Assembly (NCBI GenBank): GCA_050264575.1
Contig: JBLNGH010000105.1
Coordinates: 1 to 29,776, forward strand
Source of the DNA: DASQFI01 sp050264575
GTDB taxonomy: Bacteria; Acidobacteriota; Vicinamibacteria; Vicinamibacterales; SCN-69-37
Length of the DNA: 29,776 nucleotides
Direction: 5' to 3'
The notes below the pieces were generated by a model. The model saw only the letters and a program-made list of their open reading frames with translations, was not told the origin of the DNA and searched no databases. Positions 1-8,110 of this stretch are shown piece by piece; position 1 is the first letter of the stretch, and each line of letters starts with the position of its first letter. Position numbers and translations under genes: made by a program.

Positions 1-186
1 GACGAAGATTTCATCTTTCCGGTCGACACGACGCAACGGCCGTTCTTCGAGGGGCTCGGAACAACGCCCTCGGACAAGAAGCATGTGCTCTATCCAGGCG
101 GGCACGAGATCTTCGCAACCAAGCACAGCCAGCTCGTCCAGGAAGTCGTCGCGTGGCTCGACAAGTACCTCGGGCGCGTGCAGTAA
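1..186 (+). CDS. C-terminal fragment of an alpha/beta hydrolase-domain protein (possible kinase-hydrolase fusion)
   Basis: The reading frame is open from the window edge to TAA at 184-186, giving 61 residues. It reads as the last part of an alpha/beta-hydrolase (dienelactone hydrolase or acetyl-xylan-esterase-like) domain. The acidic start DEDFIFPV fits the strand that carries the catalytic Asp. The motif YPGGHE (His codon at 103-105) fits the catalytic His, and the amphipathic last helix ends in WLDKYLG. In acidobacteria this kind of tail is often fused behind a Ser/Thr kinase and a TolB-like propeller. That fits two kinase-propeller genes further along, but the N-terminal part is outside the window, so the fusion is inference. 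The next gene may overlap its last 34 nt. Confidence 0.75.
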   Translation, partial: DEDFIFPVDTTQRPFFEGLGTTPSDKKHVLYPGGHEIFATKHSQLVQEVVAWLDKYLGRVQ

Positions 187-1073
187 GGCCCCGCCGCCCG
201 CCGCCGTCGCTGCCGGCGGAGATCGAAGAGTACCGCGACGCGCGATGGTGGCGTGAAGCGACGCGGCAGGTCACGACGCCATTCGACGCGGAGCAGTTCG
301 TCTCGCAGGTCGGATTCGCCGCCTGCCTGACGGATTCCCGCCGGCCGGGGCCGTCGCTCTACGTGGCCGTCTGCGGGCGCCGCGACGCGGTGATGCCGCG
401 TCACGTCCAGAAGGATCCCGAGGCGTCGCTGACGTGGAATCTCAAGGACGAACTGCTGCGCCGCGGGAAGGTCTACTACGCGAAGCTCGCGGGTGGCAAG
501 ACGACCTTCATCGCGCCGCGCATGGTTCCTTACTTTCAGGCGATCTGGGGCGTCCGTCGCGTGGAGGAAGCGCGCCGGTTCGGCAAACAGGCGCGCGCGA
601 TTATCAAAGTTCTCCGCCGTGAATGGGAGATGGGCACCGCGGATCTGCGCGCCGAGTCGGGCGTCACGGATCGCGCGGTCTTCATGCGCGCGCTCGACGA
701 GCTCCAGGCCGCGATGCTCGTCATCCCCAGCGACGTCGTCTATCAGCCATTCACGTACATCTGGTCGCTCGGCGTCGGCCGCTTTCCGGACGCGCTGCGC
801 CGGCGCGTCAGCCGCGACGACGCGCTTCGCGAAATCGCGCGCTGCTTTCTGATGGGCGCGGGACAAACGTACCCGGGTGAGCTCGCTCGCGTCACTGGCC
901 TCTCGCGCCGCGACGCCGGACGGGGTAACCGCGCGCTCGTGGCCGAAGGGTTTGCGACGATGCTCGGGCCCGGGACGTATCGGCTAAAAGACCTCGGGAG
1001 TCATTTCCTGATGCGTTCTTCCGCGGAAATGACTCCCGAGGTCCTTCGCCGGTCGGGGTCTGCCCTCGTCTGA
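153..1073 (+). CDS. Winged-helix protein, tentatively AlkZ-related
   Basis: This is a soluble, Arg-rich protein of about 306 residues. The core contains YYAKLAGGKTTFIAPRMVPY, then REWEMGTADLRAESGV, which looks like a winged-helix segment, and a second one around CFLMGAGQTYPGELARVTGL. The layout resembles uncharacterised proteins grouped with the AlkZ/YcaQ DNA glycosylases. I do not see the QxQ/QxD catalytic motif of true AlkZ, so glycosylase activity is not claimed. The ATG at 153 overlaps the upstream gene by 34 nt; a CTG at 210 is an alternative start. The normal end is probably near residue 280 (GTYRL). The remaining residues are encoded by an inverted repeat (990-1043) and the first 11-bp tandem units, whose TGA at 1071 closes the frame. 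Confidence 0.55.
   Translation: MARQVPRARAVRPRRPPPSLPAEIEEYRDARWWREATRQVTTPFDAEQFVSQVGFAACLTDSRRPGPSLYVAVCGRRDAVMPRHVQKDPEASLTWNLKDELLRRGKVYYAKLAGGKTTFIAPRMVPYFQAIWGVRRVEEARRFGKQARAIIKVLRREWEMGTADLRAESGVTDRAVFMRALDELQAAMLVIPSDVVYQPFTYIWSLGVGRFPDALRRRVSRDDALREIARCFLMGAGQTYPGELARVTGLSRRDAGRGNRALVAEGFATMLGPGTYRLKDLGSHFLMRSSAEMTPEVLRRSGSALV
990..1043. repeat. 19-bp perfect inverted repeat at a gene end
   Basis: The arms 990-1008 and 1025-1043 are perfect reverse complements (GACCTCGGGAGTCATTTCC) around a 16-nt loop. The right arm core GAAATGACTCCCGAGGTC matches 15 of 18 positions in both GAAATGACCTCGGAGGTC (minus strand of 28405-28422) and GAAATGACGCCGGAGGTT (7541-7558). The repeat lies inside the open 3' end of the winged-helix gene and is read through as LKDLGSHFLM...EMTPEVL. 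It looks like a dispersed REP-type hairpin and could also end or stabilise the transcript. Confidence 0.8.
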
Positions 1074-1133
1074 CCCCGGTCTGACCCTCGTCTGACCCTC
1101 GTCTGACCCCGGTCTGACCCCGGTCTGACCCCT
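1058..1133. repeat. 11-bp tandem repeat GTCTGACCCYS
   Basis: Six full 11-bp units run head to tail at 1068-1133. A shortened copy at 1058-1067 has lost one base. The units are GTCTGACCCCG, GTCTGACCCTC or GTCTGACCCCT. The array provides the TGA (1071-1073) that ends the upstream reading frame and stops 6 bp before a TAGAAT -10-like box. It therefore occupies the -35 region of the downstream aminotransferase gene. The reverse complement (GGGGTCAGAC) resembles the ends of the 27-bp inverted repeat at 26609-26707. Confidence 0.85.
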
Positions 1134-1139
1134 AGGGCA

Positions 1140-1145
1140 TAGAAT
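1140..1145 (+). promoter_or_regulatory. Putative -10 box of the aminotransferase gene
   Basis: TAGAAT lies 12 nt before the ATG at 1158, so any transcript from it would have a leader of only about 5 nt. No Shine-Dalgarno sequence is visible. The -35 position falls within the 11-bp tandem array. Confidence 0.4.
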
Positions 1146-1157
1146 GTCGGACACCCG

Positions 1158-2423
1158 ATGAACAAGCGAGAGTTCCTCCGCACGGCGGCGACCGCCAGCC
1201 TCGGCGTGCTCCTCGGCGACGAGGTGTGGGCGCGATTTGCCGATGTGCCCGTCGATCGCCTCGCCGAAGACGAGGCGTTCTGGACGGCCATTCGAAGCAA
1301 ATACCGGCTGAAGCCCGACTACATCAATCTCGAAAGCGGCTACTACAGCATCCAGGCCACGCCGGTGCTCGAGGCGTTCATCGCGAAAGTTCGCGAGATC
1401 AACTACCAGGGTTCCTACTACCTGCGCACGACGCAGGTGCCGGACAAGGCCGCCATCCGCGACAGTCTCGCCGCCATGGCCGGCTGCTCACCAGCGGAGC
1501 TCTGCATCACGCGAAACACAACCGAGTCGATCGACACGGTCGTGTCCGGATACGACTGGAAGCGCGGCGACGAAACGATCATGGCCGAGCAGGACTACGG
1601 CCACATGCTCGCCCAGTTCCGGCTCATGGCCCGTCGCCACGGCGTCATCAACAAGGTCGTCAGCGTGCCGGTCGATCCGAAGAGCGACGACGAGATCGTG
1701 CGGCTGTACGAGAGTGCAATCACCCCGCGGACGCGCCTGCTGATGATTTCGCACATGGTGAACATCACCGGGCAGATCCTGCCGGTCCGCAAGGTCGCCG
1801 ACCTGGCCCGCGCGCGAGGCGTCGACGTGCTCGTCGACGGCGCGCATGCGTTCGCGCACTTCGACTACAAGATTTCGGACCTGGGCTGCGACTACTATGC
1901 CGCGTCGCTTCACAAGTGGCTCGGCTGCCCGCTTGGCACCGGGATGCTCTACGTCCGGCGCGAGAAGATCCCGGCGCTCTGGCCGATCTACGGCGACTAC
2001 CGGATGACGAACGACGCCGACATCATGAAACTGAACCACACGGGCACGCATCCGGTGCACACGGACCTCGCGATCAAGGACGCCGTCGCATTCCACGAGA
2101 TGATCGGCATCCGGCGGAAGGAAGCGCGGCTCCGGTACCTCCAGAATTACTGGACGAGCAAGGTTCGGCCGCTGCCCAACGTGATCATGTACACACCGAC
2201 CGACCCTGCGCGGTCGTGCGCGATCGCGAATGTGGGGATCAAAGGGGTCACGCCGGCGGATTTCTCGAAGACGCTCCTCGACAAATACCGGATCTGGACG
2301 AACCCGGTCGACAATGACGCCGCTGGCGTGCACGGCGTGCGCGTCACGCCGCACGTCTTCATCCTGCCGAAAGAGCTGGACACGCTCGTCAAGGCGATCT
2401 CGGAAATCGCGAAAGCCGCGTAG
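1158..2423 (+). CDS. Exported PLP-dependent class V aminotransferase (isopenicillin-N epimerase/cysteine desulfurase-like fold)
   Basis: This 421-residue protein of fold-type I belongs to the aminotransferase class V family. The N-terminus MNKREFLRTAATASLG is Tat-like, with KR in place of RR, so the mature enzyme probably works outside the cytoplasm. PLP-site residues can be seen: the DGAH motif with D227 (contacts the pyridine nitrogen) and H230, and the Schiff-base lysine K253 in SLHKWLG, followed by a GTGMLYV strand. NTTESI near residue 120 fits the phosphate-binding region. Family members include CefD-like epimerases and cysteine desulfurases. The substrate cannot be told from the sequence, and no pathway genes are adjacent. 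The ATG at 1158 is preferred because it starts exactly before the twin-basic signal. The gene ends 25 nt before the kinase gene. Confidence 0.88.
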   Translation: MNKREFLRTAATASLGVLLGDEVWARFADVPVDRLAEDEAFWTAIRSKYRLKPDYINLESGYYSIQATPVLEAFIAKVREINYQGSYYLRTTQVPDKAAIRDSLAAMAGCSPAELCITRNTTESIDTVVSGYDWKRGDETIMAEQDYGHMLAQFRLMARRHGVINKVVSVPVDPKSDDEIVRLYESAITPRTRLLMISHMVNITGQILPVRKVADLARARGVDVLVDGAHAFAHFDYKISDLGCDYYAASLHKWLGCPLGTGMLYVRREKIPALWPIYGDYRMTNDADIMKLNHTGTHPVHTDLAIKDAVAFHEMIGIRRKEARLRYLQNYWTSKVRPLPNVIMYTPTDPARSCAIANVGIKGVTPADFSKTLLDKYRIWTNPVDNDAAGVHGVRVTPHVFILPKELDTLVKAISEIAKAA

Positions 2424-2433
2424 ATCGTTCGCG

Positions 2434-2439
2434 TAGAAT
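2434..2439 (+). promoter_or_regulatory. Putative -10 box before the first kinase gene
   Basis: TAGAAT ends 9 nt before the TTG start at 2449, which would make a leaderless or almost leaderless transcript. It resembles the boxes before the genes at 1158 and 24145. No clear -35 box or Shine-Dalgarno sequence is seen. Confidence 0.35.
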
Positions 2440-2448
2440 ACGCGGACC

Positions 2449-5085
2449 TTGTCCCTGACGCCCGGCACCCGCCTCGGCCCCTACGAAATCGTCGCGGCGA
2501 TCGGGGAAGGCGGCATGGGCGCGGTGTACCGCGCCCGTGACCCGCGGCTCGATCGAGAGGTGGCGGTCAAGGTGCTCTCGGCGAGCCTCGCCGTGGACCG
2601 CAACGCGCTCGCACGGTTCGAACGGGAGGCGATGAGCGTCGCCCGGCTCTCCCACCCCAACATCCTGTCGATCTTCGAATTCGCGCACGACGCCGGCACC
2701 GCGTTCGTCGTCATGGAGTTGGTCGAGGGCGAGACGCTGCGCGCCCGGCTGGCTCGTGGACCCCTGCCGGCCCGTCGCGCAGTCGCGTACGCGCTCCAGA
2801 TTGCGAAAGGGATCGCGGCCGCGCACGCGCGCGGCATCACCCATCGCGATCTCAAGCCCGAGAACGTGATGATTACGCCCGACGATCACGTCAAGATTCT
2901 CGACTTCGGGCTCGCGAAGCCGGTCGAAACGGGCGACGCCGACCTCACGCGCGCGGGCGGCGCCACGACGAGCGCCGGCATGATCCTCGGCACGTTCGGA
3001 TACATGGCGCCGGAGCAGGTCCGCGGTCTTGCGGTCGACCACCGCGCCGACATGTTCGCGTTCGGCGCAGTCCTGTACGAAATGCTCAGCGGCGCCCGCG
3101 CGTTCGCCGGCGACACCGCGGCTGACAGCATGTCGGCGATCCTCACGAAAGATCCGCCGGAGCTCGACGCGGCGCGCCTCTCGGTCGCACCCGGTCTCGA
3201 TCGCATCGTGCGCCGATGTCTCGAAAAGGCGCCGGAGCTTCGGTTCCAGTCGGCGAACGATCTGGCGTTCGCGCTCGAGACGCTCTCGACCGTGTCGACA
3301 TCGCCATCGCCAACGCCGGCGGCCGCGGACGTGCCGGCGCCCGCACGCCAGCGGCAACAGTCCTGGCTGCCGTGGACGATCGCGGTGCTGGCGACTGTGG
3401 CCGCGCTGGTGTCATGGTGGCCGCGGGGCGGGCGGGCACTGCCGGAGCCGCGTTGGGATCAGTTCACGCGCATCACGGAGGCGGCGGGCGAGGAAACATC
3501 GCCGAGCCTTTCGCCGGACGGTACAACGGTCGTGTACGCCGCTCGCGGACCCGGCGGCTGGGACATTTACTCCCAGCGTGTCGGAGGACGCAACGCGACG
3601 GCGATCCTGAACGATCCGCTGCACGACGAGGGCGCGCCGGCGTTCTCGCCCGACGGCTCACAGATCGCGTTTCACCGTTCGGAAGGCGTCGGCGGCATCT
3701 TCGTCGCCGGCGCAACCGGCGAGTCCGTCCGGCGATTGACCGGGATCGGATTCGATCCGGCGTGGTCGCCCGACGGAAAACAGATCGCGTTCGCGACGGA
3801 GGAAATCGGCGATCCGGCGTCACGCCTGGGCGAGAGCGCCTTGTTCGTCGTCGACACCGCCGGCGGCGCGCCCCGAAAGGCCGTCGACGGCGACGGCGTG
3901 CAGCCGTCGTGGTCGCCGTCGGGACGCCGCATCGTGTACTGGAGCAACCGCGGAGGGCAGCGCGACCTCTTTACAGTCGCGGCGGCCGGCGGCCCCGCCA
4001 CGGTGCTGACGAACGACAAGGCGATCGACTGGTGCCCGGTGTGGTCGCCGGACGGCAAGTTCGTCTACTTCGCGAGTGATCGCGGCAGCGCGATGAACGT
4101 CTGGCGGATTGCCGTCGATGAATCGAGCGGACAGCCAGCGGGCGAGCCTGAGCCGGTAACCGCCGGTGTCCAGGCGTCAGCCGCCCTGCCGCGGTTGTCG
4201 AAGGACGGATCGCGGCTGGCGTTCAGATCGCGCGTCGGATCCGTCAATCCCGTGGCAATTCCCTTCGACCCCGTCACGCTTCGCGCGGGCACGCCCGTTC
4301 TCCTCGACACGCAGAACAACATCCGCGTTCCGAGCGGGGTATCCCCGGACGGCACGCAGATCGCGTACTTCGCCATCGGCGAGCATCAGGAGGACCTCTT
4401 CATCGGATCGAAGGACGGGCGGATGCGGCGCATCACCGATGATGCCGCGCGGGACCGCGCGCCGGTGTTCACGCCGGACGGGCGGTCGCTCATGTTCTAC
4501 TCGAATCGGGACGGCAAGTGGGGCCCGTGGATCATCGGCGTCGACGGCGGCGGACTCCGCAAAGTGGCCGATCCGCCATCGGGCGCCGTTTATTCGTACA
4601 TCTCCCCGAAAGGCGACACGATCGTCTTCGTCAGCGATTCGGGTCGGGACGCGTTCATCGCGTCGATCGACCGCAACCCCGCGACAGTGACGCAACTGCC
4701 GCGGACGACGGTCGCCGGAAAATTCTTCACGGCAACCGATTGGTCGCCCGATGGCACGAAGCTCGCCGGAACCTTCAGCGCAGAGAGCGGACGGCCTGCG
4801 GGCATCGGCGTCTACGATATGCAAGCGAAGTCGGTCGCGATGCTCTCCTCTGACGAGTCGTCGGCGGCGAAGTGGTTGTCCGACGGCCGCCGGATCGTGT
4901 ATTTCGCGAAGAACGGCCGGGAGCTCGTGGTCATCGACAGTCTCACCCGCCAACGTACGGTCGTCGATGTGCGGCTTCCCGCACCGTCCGTCAGTGACAC
5001 GTTCGCAATCAGCCCGGACAGCCGAACGATCTATTACGGCGCGGAGCGCGCCGCAGCGGACATCTGGATCGTCGAGCGGAAGTAA
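2449..5085 (+). CDS. Membrane Ser/Thr protein kinase with extracytoplasmic TolB/PD40-like propeller
   Basis: This 878-residue PknB-type receptor kinase has a kinase domain at about 9-280. It has glycine loop GEGGMG 19-24, ATP lysine K41, helix-C E60, HRDLKPEN with catalytic D134 and N139, DFG 152-154 and APE 187-189, so it looks catalytically complete. After a Ser/Pro/Ala-rich linker there is one membrane helix at about 306-324. The remaining 550 residues are repeated SPDG-type blades of the WD40-like/TolB class, which would lie outside the inner membrane and may sense a ligand or envelope state. The TTG at 2449 is chosen because no ATG or GTG lies between it and the glycine loop. It meets the ankyrin gene tail to tail, with 5 bp between stops. 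A related kinase is at 19331-22066. Confidence 0.93.
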   Translation: MSLTPGTRLGPYEIVAAIGEGGMGAVYRARDPRLDREVAVKVLSASLAVDRNALARFEREAMSVARLSHPNILSIFEFAHDAGTAFVVMELVEGETLRARLARGPLPARRAVAYALQIAKGIAAAHARGITHRDLKPENVMITPDDHVKILDFGLAKPVETGDADLTRAGGATTSAGMILGTFGYMAPEQVRGLAVDHRADMFAFGAVLYEMLSGARAFAGDTAADSMSAILTKDPPELDAARLSVAPGLDRIVRRCLEKAPELRFQSANDLAFALETLSTVSTSPSPTPAAADVPAPARQRQQSWLPWTIAVLATVAALVSWWPRGGRALPEPRWDQFTRITEAAGEETSPSLSPDGTTVVYAARGPGGWDIYSQRVGGRNATAILNDPLHDEGAPAFSPDGSQIAFHRSEGVGGIFVAGATGESVRRLTGIGFDPAWSPDGKQIAFATEEIGDPASRLGESALFVVDTAGGAPRKAVDGDGVQPSWSPSGRRIVYWSNRGGQRDLFTVAAAGGPATVLTNDKAIDWCPVWSPDGKFVYFASDRGSAMNVWRIAVDESSGQPAGEPEPVTAGVQASAALPRLSKDGSRLAFRSRVGSVNPVAIPFDPVTLRAGTPVLLDTQNNIRVPSGVSPDGTQIAYFAIGEHQEDLFIGSKDGRMRRITDDAARDRAPVFTPDGRSLMFYSNRDGKWGPWIIGVDGGGLRKVADPPSGAVYSYISPKGDTIVFVSDSGRDAFIASIDRNPATVTQLPRTTVAGKFFTATDWSPDGTKLAGTFSAESGRPAGIGVYDMQAKSVAMLSSDESSAAKWLSDGRRIVYFAKNGRELVVIDSLTRQRTVVDVRLPAPSVSDTFAISPDSRTIYYGAERAAADIWIVERK

Positions 5086-5090
5086 CCGCG

Positions 5091-6830
5091 TCAGCGTGCG
5101 TCTCGAAGCTTGTCGGCGACATCCACCCACCCGAGCGCGAGCGCGCGCTCGAGCGGCGTCCTGCCCTCCCGGTTCCGTGCGTTGAAGTCCGCGCCGTAGT
5201 CTCTCAAGAGCCGAACCATCTCGTCGAGCCGCTCCATCTCAGGATGGAGGTAGAAGACCAGCGGCGTGCCTCCCTCGTCGCGCGCGTTTGCCAGCGCCGG
5301 ATTCTCGCGCAGCAGCGCGGCGGCGTGCTCGACCCCGTCGCAGCGGACGGCGTCAATGATCGTGGCGAATTGCATCAGGTAGGCGACCACGTCGCGCTGG
5401 TGGTTGTGGAACGCCCAGCCGATCGGCGTCGAGCGGAATGGCTCGTCGCGAAGCTGCGGATCCGCGCCGAGCGCGATCAGGAACGTGACCAGGTCGAGGC
5501 CTCCCCATCCGGCGGCGTTGTGCAGCACGGCGCGATCGAAACCGGTGCCCGGGATCATCCCGTTGATGTCCACGCCGAGCTCGACGATCAGGCGAATGCC
5601 GTCGAACTGCTTCGCGTCCACCGCGCGATGCAACAGTTCCACCCGGCCGTCGTGGCCCAGCCGATCGAGCAGCGTCGGATCGTTCACCAGCCGTTCGCGC
5701 ACCTCATCGCGGCGCCCGCTGATGCACGCGAGCGCAAACATTTCCAACGGATCCAGATCGATCCTCTTGGCGTCGCGGGCCAGCAGGTACTCGGCGATCT
5801 CTGCACGGCCGGCCCGCAGTGCTTCCTGGTAGGGTGTCCGGCCATTGCGAAGACCCGCAATGTTGACGTCGACGCCATGCTCGAGCAGCAATTGCACGCG
5901 CCCGAGGAAACCGTGTTCCGCCGCGGCGCACAGCTCGCTGATGAGCAGCGCATCAGCCGTCAGCCTCCGATCGTTGAGACGCGACAGCCAGGGGCCGCCC
6001 TTGTCCCGCCCGAGACCGTACTCGAACAGGATGTGCAGGTGGTCGTCGTTCTCCCGAAAATGACGGTTGTACAGCGTCTGGGCGTCATTGGGATCCGCGC
6101 CGGCGTCGAGCAGCAGCCGCGCGAGCGCGTCACACGCCGGGTGCGGCGGCTGATTCTCCCAATCTTCCCCGCGGCCAAACACGCCGGTGAGCGCGGTGAA
6201 TGCGTAGCTGCCCTCGAGCAGAAAGCCGGAATTGGGATCCGCGCCGCGCGACAACAGGAGCCGGGCGACTTCGAGCGTCGAGCGGCTGGCACCCTCGATG
6301 TCCATGCGCGAATAACAGGCATAGAGCAGGAGCGGCCAGCGCAGCGGTCCACCGGTCGCATTCACCAGAGCGGGATTCGCGTCGATCATCGTGCGCACGG
6401 CGGCGACATCGCCCACGGCCGTGGCGGTGTAGACGTCCGCCTGTGCGAGCTGGGGATGGTCGACGAGCATCCGGTGCGCCCGGCCGGCATTTGAGGGGTG
6501 CCAGCCGGCGTACGTGAGACACGCGAGGCGCATGAACACCTCGACGGACGACGCAGCGGCGCCCGCGGGCGGCGGATTCCAGACGAACGGCGCGATGTCG
6601 GCGAGATGCTGTTTGAGCTTCGCCCAGCTCGGAAATCCGTACGCGCGCGCGATGACGAGCTGCGCATCGGCTAGTCGAAAAGCGGCGACGGTCTCGGCCG
6701 CGCGCGGATGAAACTCGCGGAGCTGCGCAAGGGCATCGCCATCGCCCGCGCGCACCGCACGATAAAGTCGCTTGGCCTGTTTCCGAAGGTGATCGAGGGA
6801 CGGGTCGTTCGGCAGCGGACGGATTGGCAT
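5091..6830 (-). CDS. Ankyrin-repeat protein
   Basis: This 579-residue protein is probably cytoplasmic, since it has no signal peptide or membrane helix. The first 85 residues (LDHLRKQAKRLYRAVRAGD, then LVIARAYGFPSWAKLKQHL) form the helical leader common in bacterial ankyrin proteins. The rest is a series of ankyrin units, seen as LLLSRGADPNSG, LLLDAGADPND, LLLEHGVDVNIAG, LIVELGVDINGM, LIALGADPQLRD and LLRDYGADFNARN. Ankyrin arrays bind protein partners; the partner is unknown. The ATG is well supported by AGGAGG on the minus strand (complement of 6836-6841), 5 nt before the start. It is convergent with the kinase gene and divergent from the DUF1579 gene. Confidence 0.92.
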   Translation of the reverse strand: MPIRPLPNDPSLDHLRKQAKRLYRAVRAGDGDALAQLREFHPRAAETVAAFRLADAQLVIARAYGFPSWAKLKQHLADIAPFVWNPPPAGAAASSVEVFMRLACLTYAGWHPSNAGRAHRMLVDHPQLAQADVYTATAVGDVAAVRTMIDANPALVNATGGPLRWPLLLYACYSRMDIEGASRSTLEVARLLLSRGADPNSGFLLEGSYAFTALTGVFGRGEDWENQPPHPACDALARLLLDAGADPNDAQTLYNRHFRENDDHLHILFEYGLGRDKGGPWLSRLNDRRLTADALLISELCAAAEHGFLGRVQLLLEHGVDVNIAGLRNGRTPYQEALRAGRAEIAEYLLARDAKRIDLDPLEMFALACISGRRDEVRERLVNDPTLLDRLGHDGRVELLHRAVDAKQFDGIRLIVELGVDINGMIPGTGFDRAVLHNAAGWGGLDLVTFLIALGADPQLRDEPFRSTPIGWAFHNHQRDVVAYLMQFATIIDAVRCDGVEHAAALLRENPALANARDEGGTPLVFYLHPEMERLDEMVRLLRDYGADFNARNREGRTPLERALALGWVDVADKLRDAR

Positions 6831-7004
6831 AGCGACCTCCTCGCCCGCTGGTCGCGGGCTGGTGGCCTGTGGTCCGCCGCATCAGGCGAGGAAGTGCGTG
6901 CCTGCGTCAGTTGTGATGATCGGGCGGGCTTGGCCCTTTCCGCGGACTGGATGCGCCCCGGCGCGCGGTTCCATTATAAAAGGTGCATCGAGGACAGGCT
7001 TACC
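6831..7004. promoter_or_regulatory. Divergent promoter region between the ankyrin and DUF1579 genes
   Basis: This 174-bp gap lies between two divergent genes. A TATAAA hexamer at 6975-6980 is a candidate -10 box for the plus-strand cluster, 24 nt before the ATG at 7005. GAGGA near 6990 is a weak, distant ribosome site. For the minus strand only the strong AGGAGG of the ankyrin gene is clear. No palindromic operator was noticed. Confidence 0.4.
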
Positions 7005-7547
7005 ATGACAGGAGCGCCCATCTGCGTCTTCACCATCATCGTCACCGCGGGCACGGTCGTGGCCGCAGCAACGGCGCCGCAGGCCGGCCCGGAGCACGCG
7101 CGCCTGACGGCGATGGCCGGCACCTGGGACGTCGAGATGACGTTCTGGTTCAAGCCCGGCGCCCCGCCTGTCGTCACGAAAGGTACGGCGACGATCCGGC
7201 CACTGCTCAATGGACTCTTCATCGAGGAAAAGATTGACGGCACCTTGAACGGCGCGCCGTTTACGACGCTGTCGTGGACCGGCTTCAACACGGCGACGCA
7301 TCAGTACGAGGCGACGCGGATCTCGAGCACGAACACCATGCGCATCGCGGAGAGTGGTATCTACGACGAAAAGACGAAGCAACTCGAGCTGAAGGCGGAC
7401 TACCCCCTCGCCGGCGACACCTGGCACCAGCGCACGCTCATTCAGCTGACGTCGGCCGACGCCATGACGGCGGCCAGTTATCTGAGCTTCGGGACGGTGC
7501 CGGAGTGGAAGGCCGTCGAGATCAAGTACGCGCGCCGGGCGAAATGA
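7005..7547 (+). CDS. DUF1579-like exported protein
   Basis: The protein has 180 residues. The N-terminus MTGAPICVFTIIVTAGTVVA is a plausible Sec signal peptide. The mature part has the pattern of DUF1579 proteins: MAGTWDVEMTFWFKPGAPP, then a repeated beta-strand layout with LLNGLFIEEKIDGTLNG, FTTLSWTGFNTATHQYEATR and a GIYDEKTKQLEL strand. This suggests a small lipocalin-like beta-barrel, with no known reaction. The frame is open upstream to 6708, but the ATG at 7005 is chosen because the signal peptide begins there. Its stop TGA (7545-7547) overlaps the DinB start as ATGA and lies inside a copy of the dispersed GAAATGAC repeat. Confidence 0.85.
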   Translation: MTGAPICVFTIIVTAGTVVAAATAPQAGPEHARLTAMAGTWDVEMTFWFKPGAPPVVTKGTATIRPLLNGLFIEEKIDGTLNGAPFTTLSWTGFNTATHQYEATRISSTNTMRIAESGIYDEKTKQLELKADYPLAGDTWHQRTLIQLTSADAMTAASYLSFGTVPEWKAVEIKYARRAK

Positions 7548-7558
7548 CGCCGGAGGTT
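7541..7558 (+). repeat. Single arm of the dispersed GAAATGAC repeat, holding a stop and a start codon
   Basis: GAAATGACGCCGGAGGTT matches 15 of 18 positions in the right arm of the hairpin at 990-1043, and 16 of 18 in the arm at 28405-28422 read on the minus strand. No reverse-complement partner is found next to it. The ATGA inside it is both the DUF1579 stop and the DinB start. The encoded EMTPEVL is the same peptide that the copy at 1026-1046 encodes. The match could still be chance. Confidence 0.5.
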
Positions 7559-8110
7559 CTTCCCGTGTGGTCTGGACAGGTGATCGCGGAACTCGATGCC
7601 AGCGACCGGCAGGCCAACGATGTCGCGCGCGGGCTGAGCGCCGAGCAGCTCAACTGGCGGCCGGCGCCTGACGCCTGGAGCGTCGGGCAATGCCTGGAGC
7701 ATCTGTACAAGACGAACCAGGTCTATCTGCCGCCGATTGCGTCAGCGCTGGACAAACAATCCCCCTCTCCGGTGGACGAAATCACGCCCGGATGGTTTGG
7801 CCGCTTGTTCATCCGCACCTACATCGACCCGGCGACACAGCGCCGGCGTGGCCGGGCCCCCGGAAAAGCCGTTCCCGCGCCGCACGTCGATCCGGCCATC
7901 CTCGATCTCTTTCTGCGGAGCAACGACGCGGCGCGAGATCTCGTGCGCCGCGCGAGCGCGTACGACGTCAACCGGATTCGGTTCGTGAATCCATTCATCT
8001 CGGTGATTCGCTTCACGGTGGGGACCGGTCTGGAGATCATCTGGAAACACGAGCGGCGGCACCTGCTGCAGGCGGAACGGGTCACGCGAGCCCCAACGTT
8101 TCCGCGGTGA
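7544..8110 (+). CDS. DinB-family metal-binding protein
   Basis: This 188-residue four-helix-bundle protein is of the DinB/YfiT-like superfamily. The usual metal triad is visible: H53 in CLEHLYKTN and the C-terminal HxxxH pair H169/H173 in KHERRHL. The family signature LNWRPAPDAWSVGQCLEHL is clear near residues 36-54. Members bind a divalent metal, and several are thiol-dependent transferases or unknown. The ATG overlaps the preceding stop by 4 nt and the TGA overlaps the next ATG by 1 nt, so the three genes are probably translationally coupled. No signal peptide is present, so it is cytoplasmic. The physiological substrate cannot be inferred. Confidence 0.9.
   Translation: MTPEVLPVWSGQVIAELDASDRQANDVARGLSAEQLNWRPAPDAWSVGQCLEHLYKTNQVYLPPIASALDKQSPSPVDEITPGWFGRLFIRTYIDPATQRRRGRAPGKAVPAPHVDPAILDLFLRSNDAARDLVRRASAYDVNRIRFVNPFISVIRFTVGTGLEIIWKHERRHLLQAERVTRAPTFPR

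Noticed and set aside
5086..5090. Terminator between the kinase and ankyrin genes
   Set aside because: The gap is 5 bp and no hairpin was found at or near the two stops.
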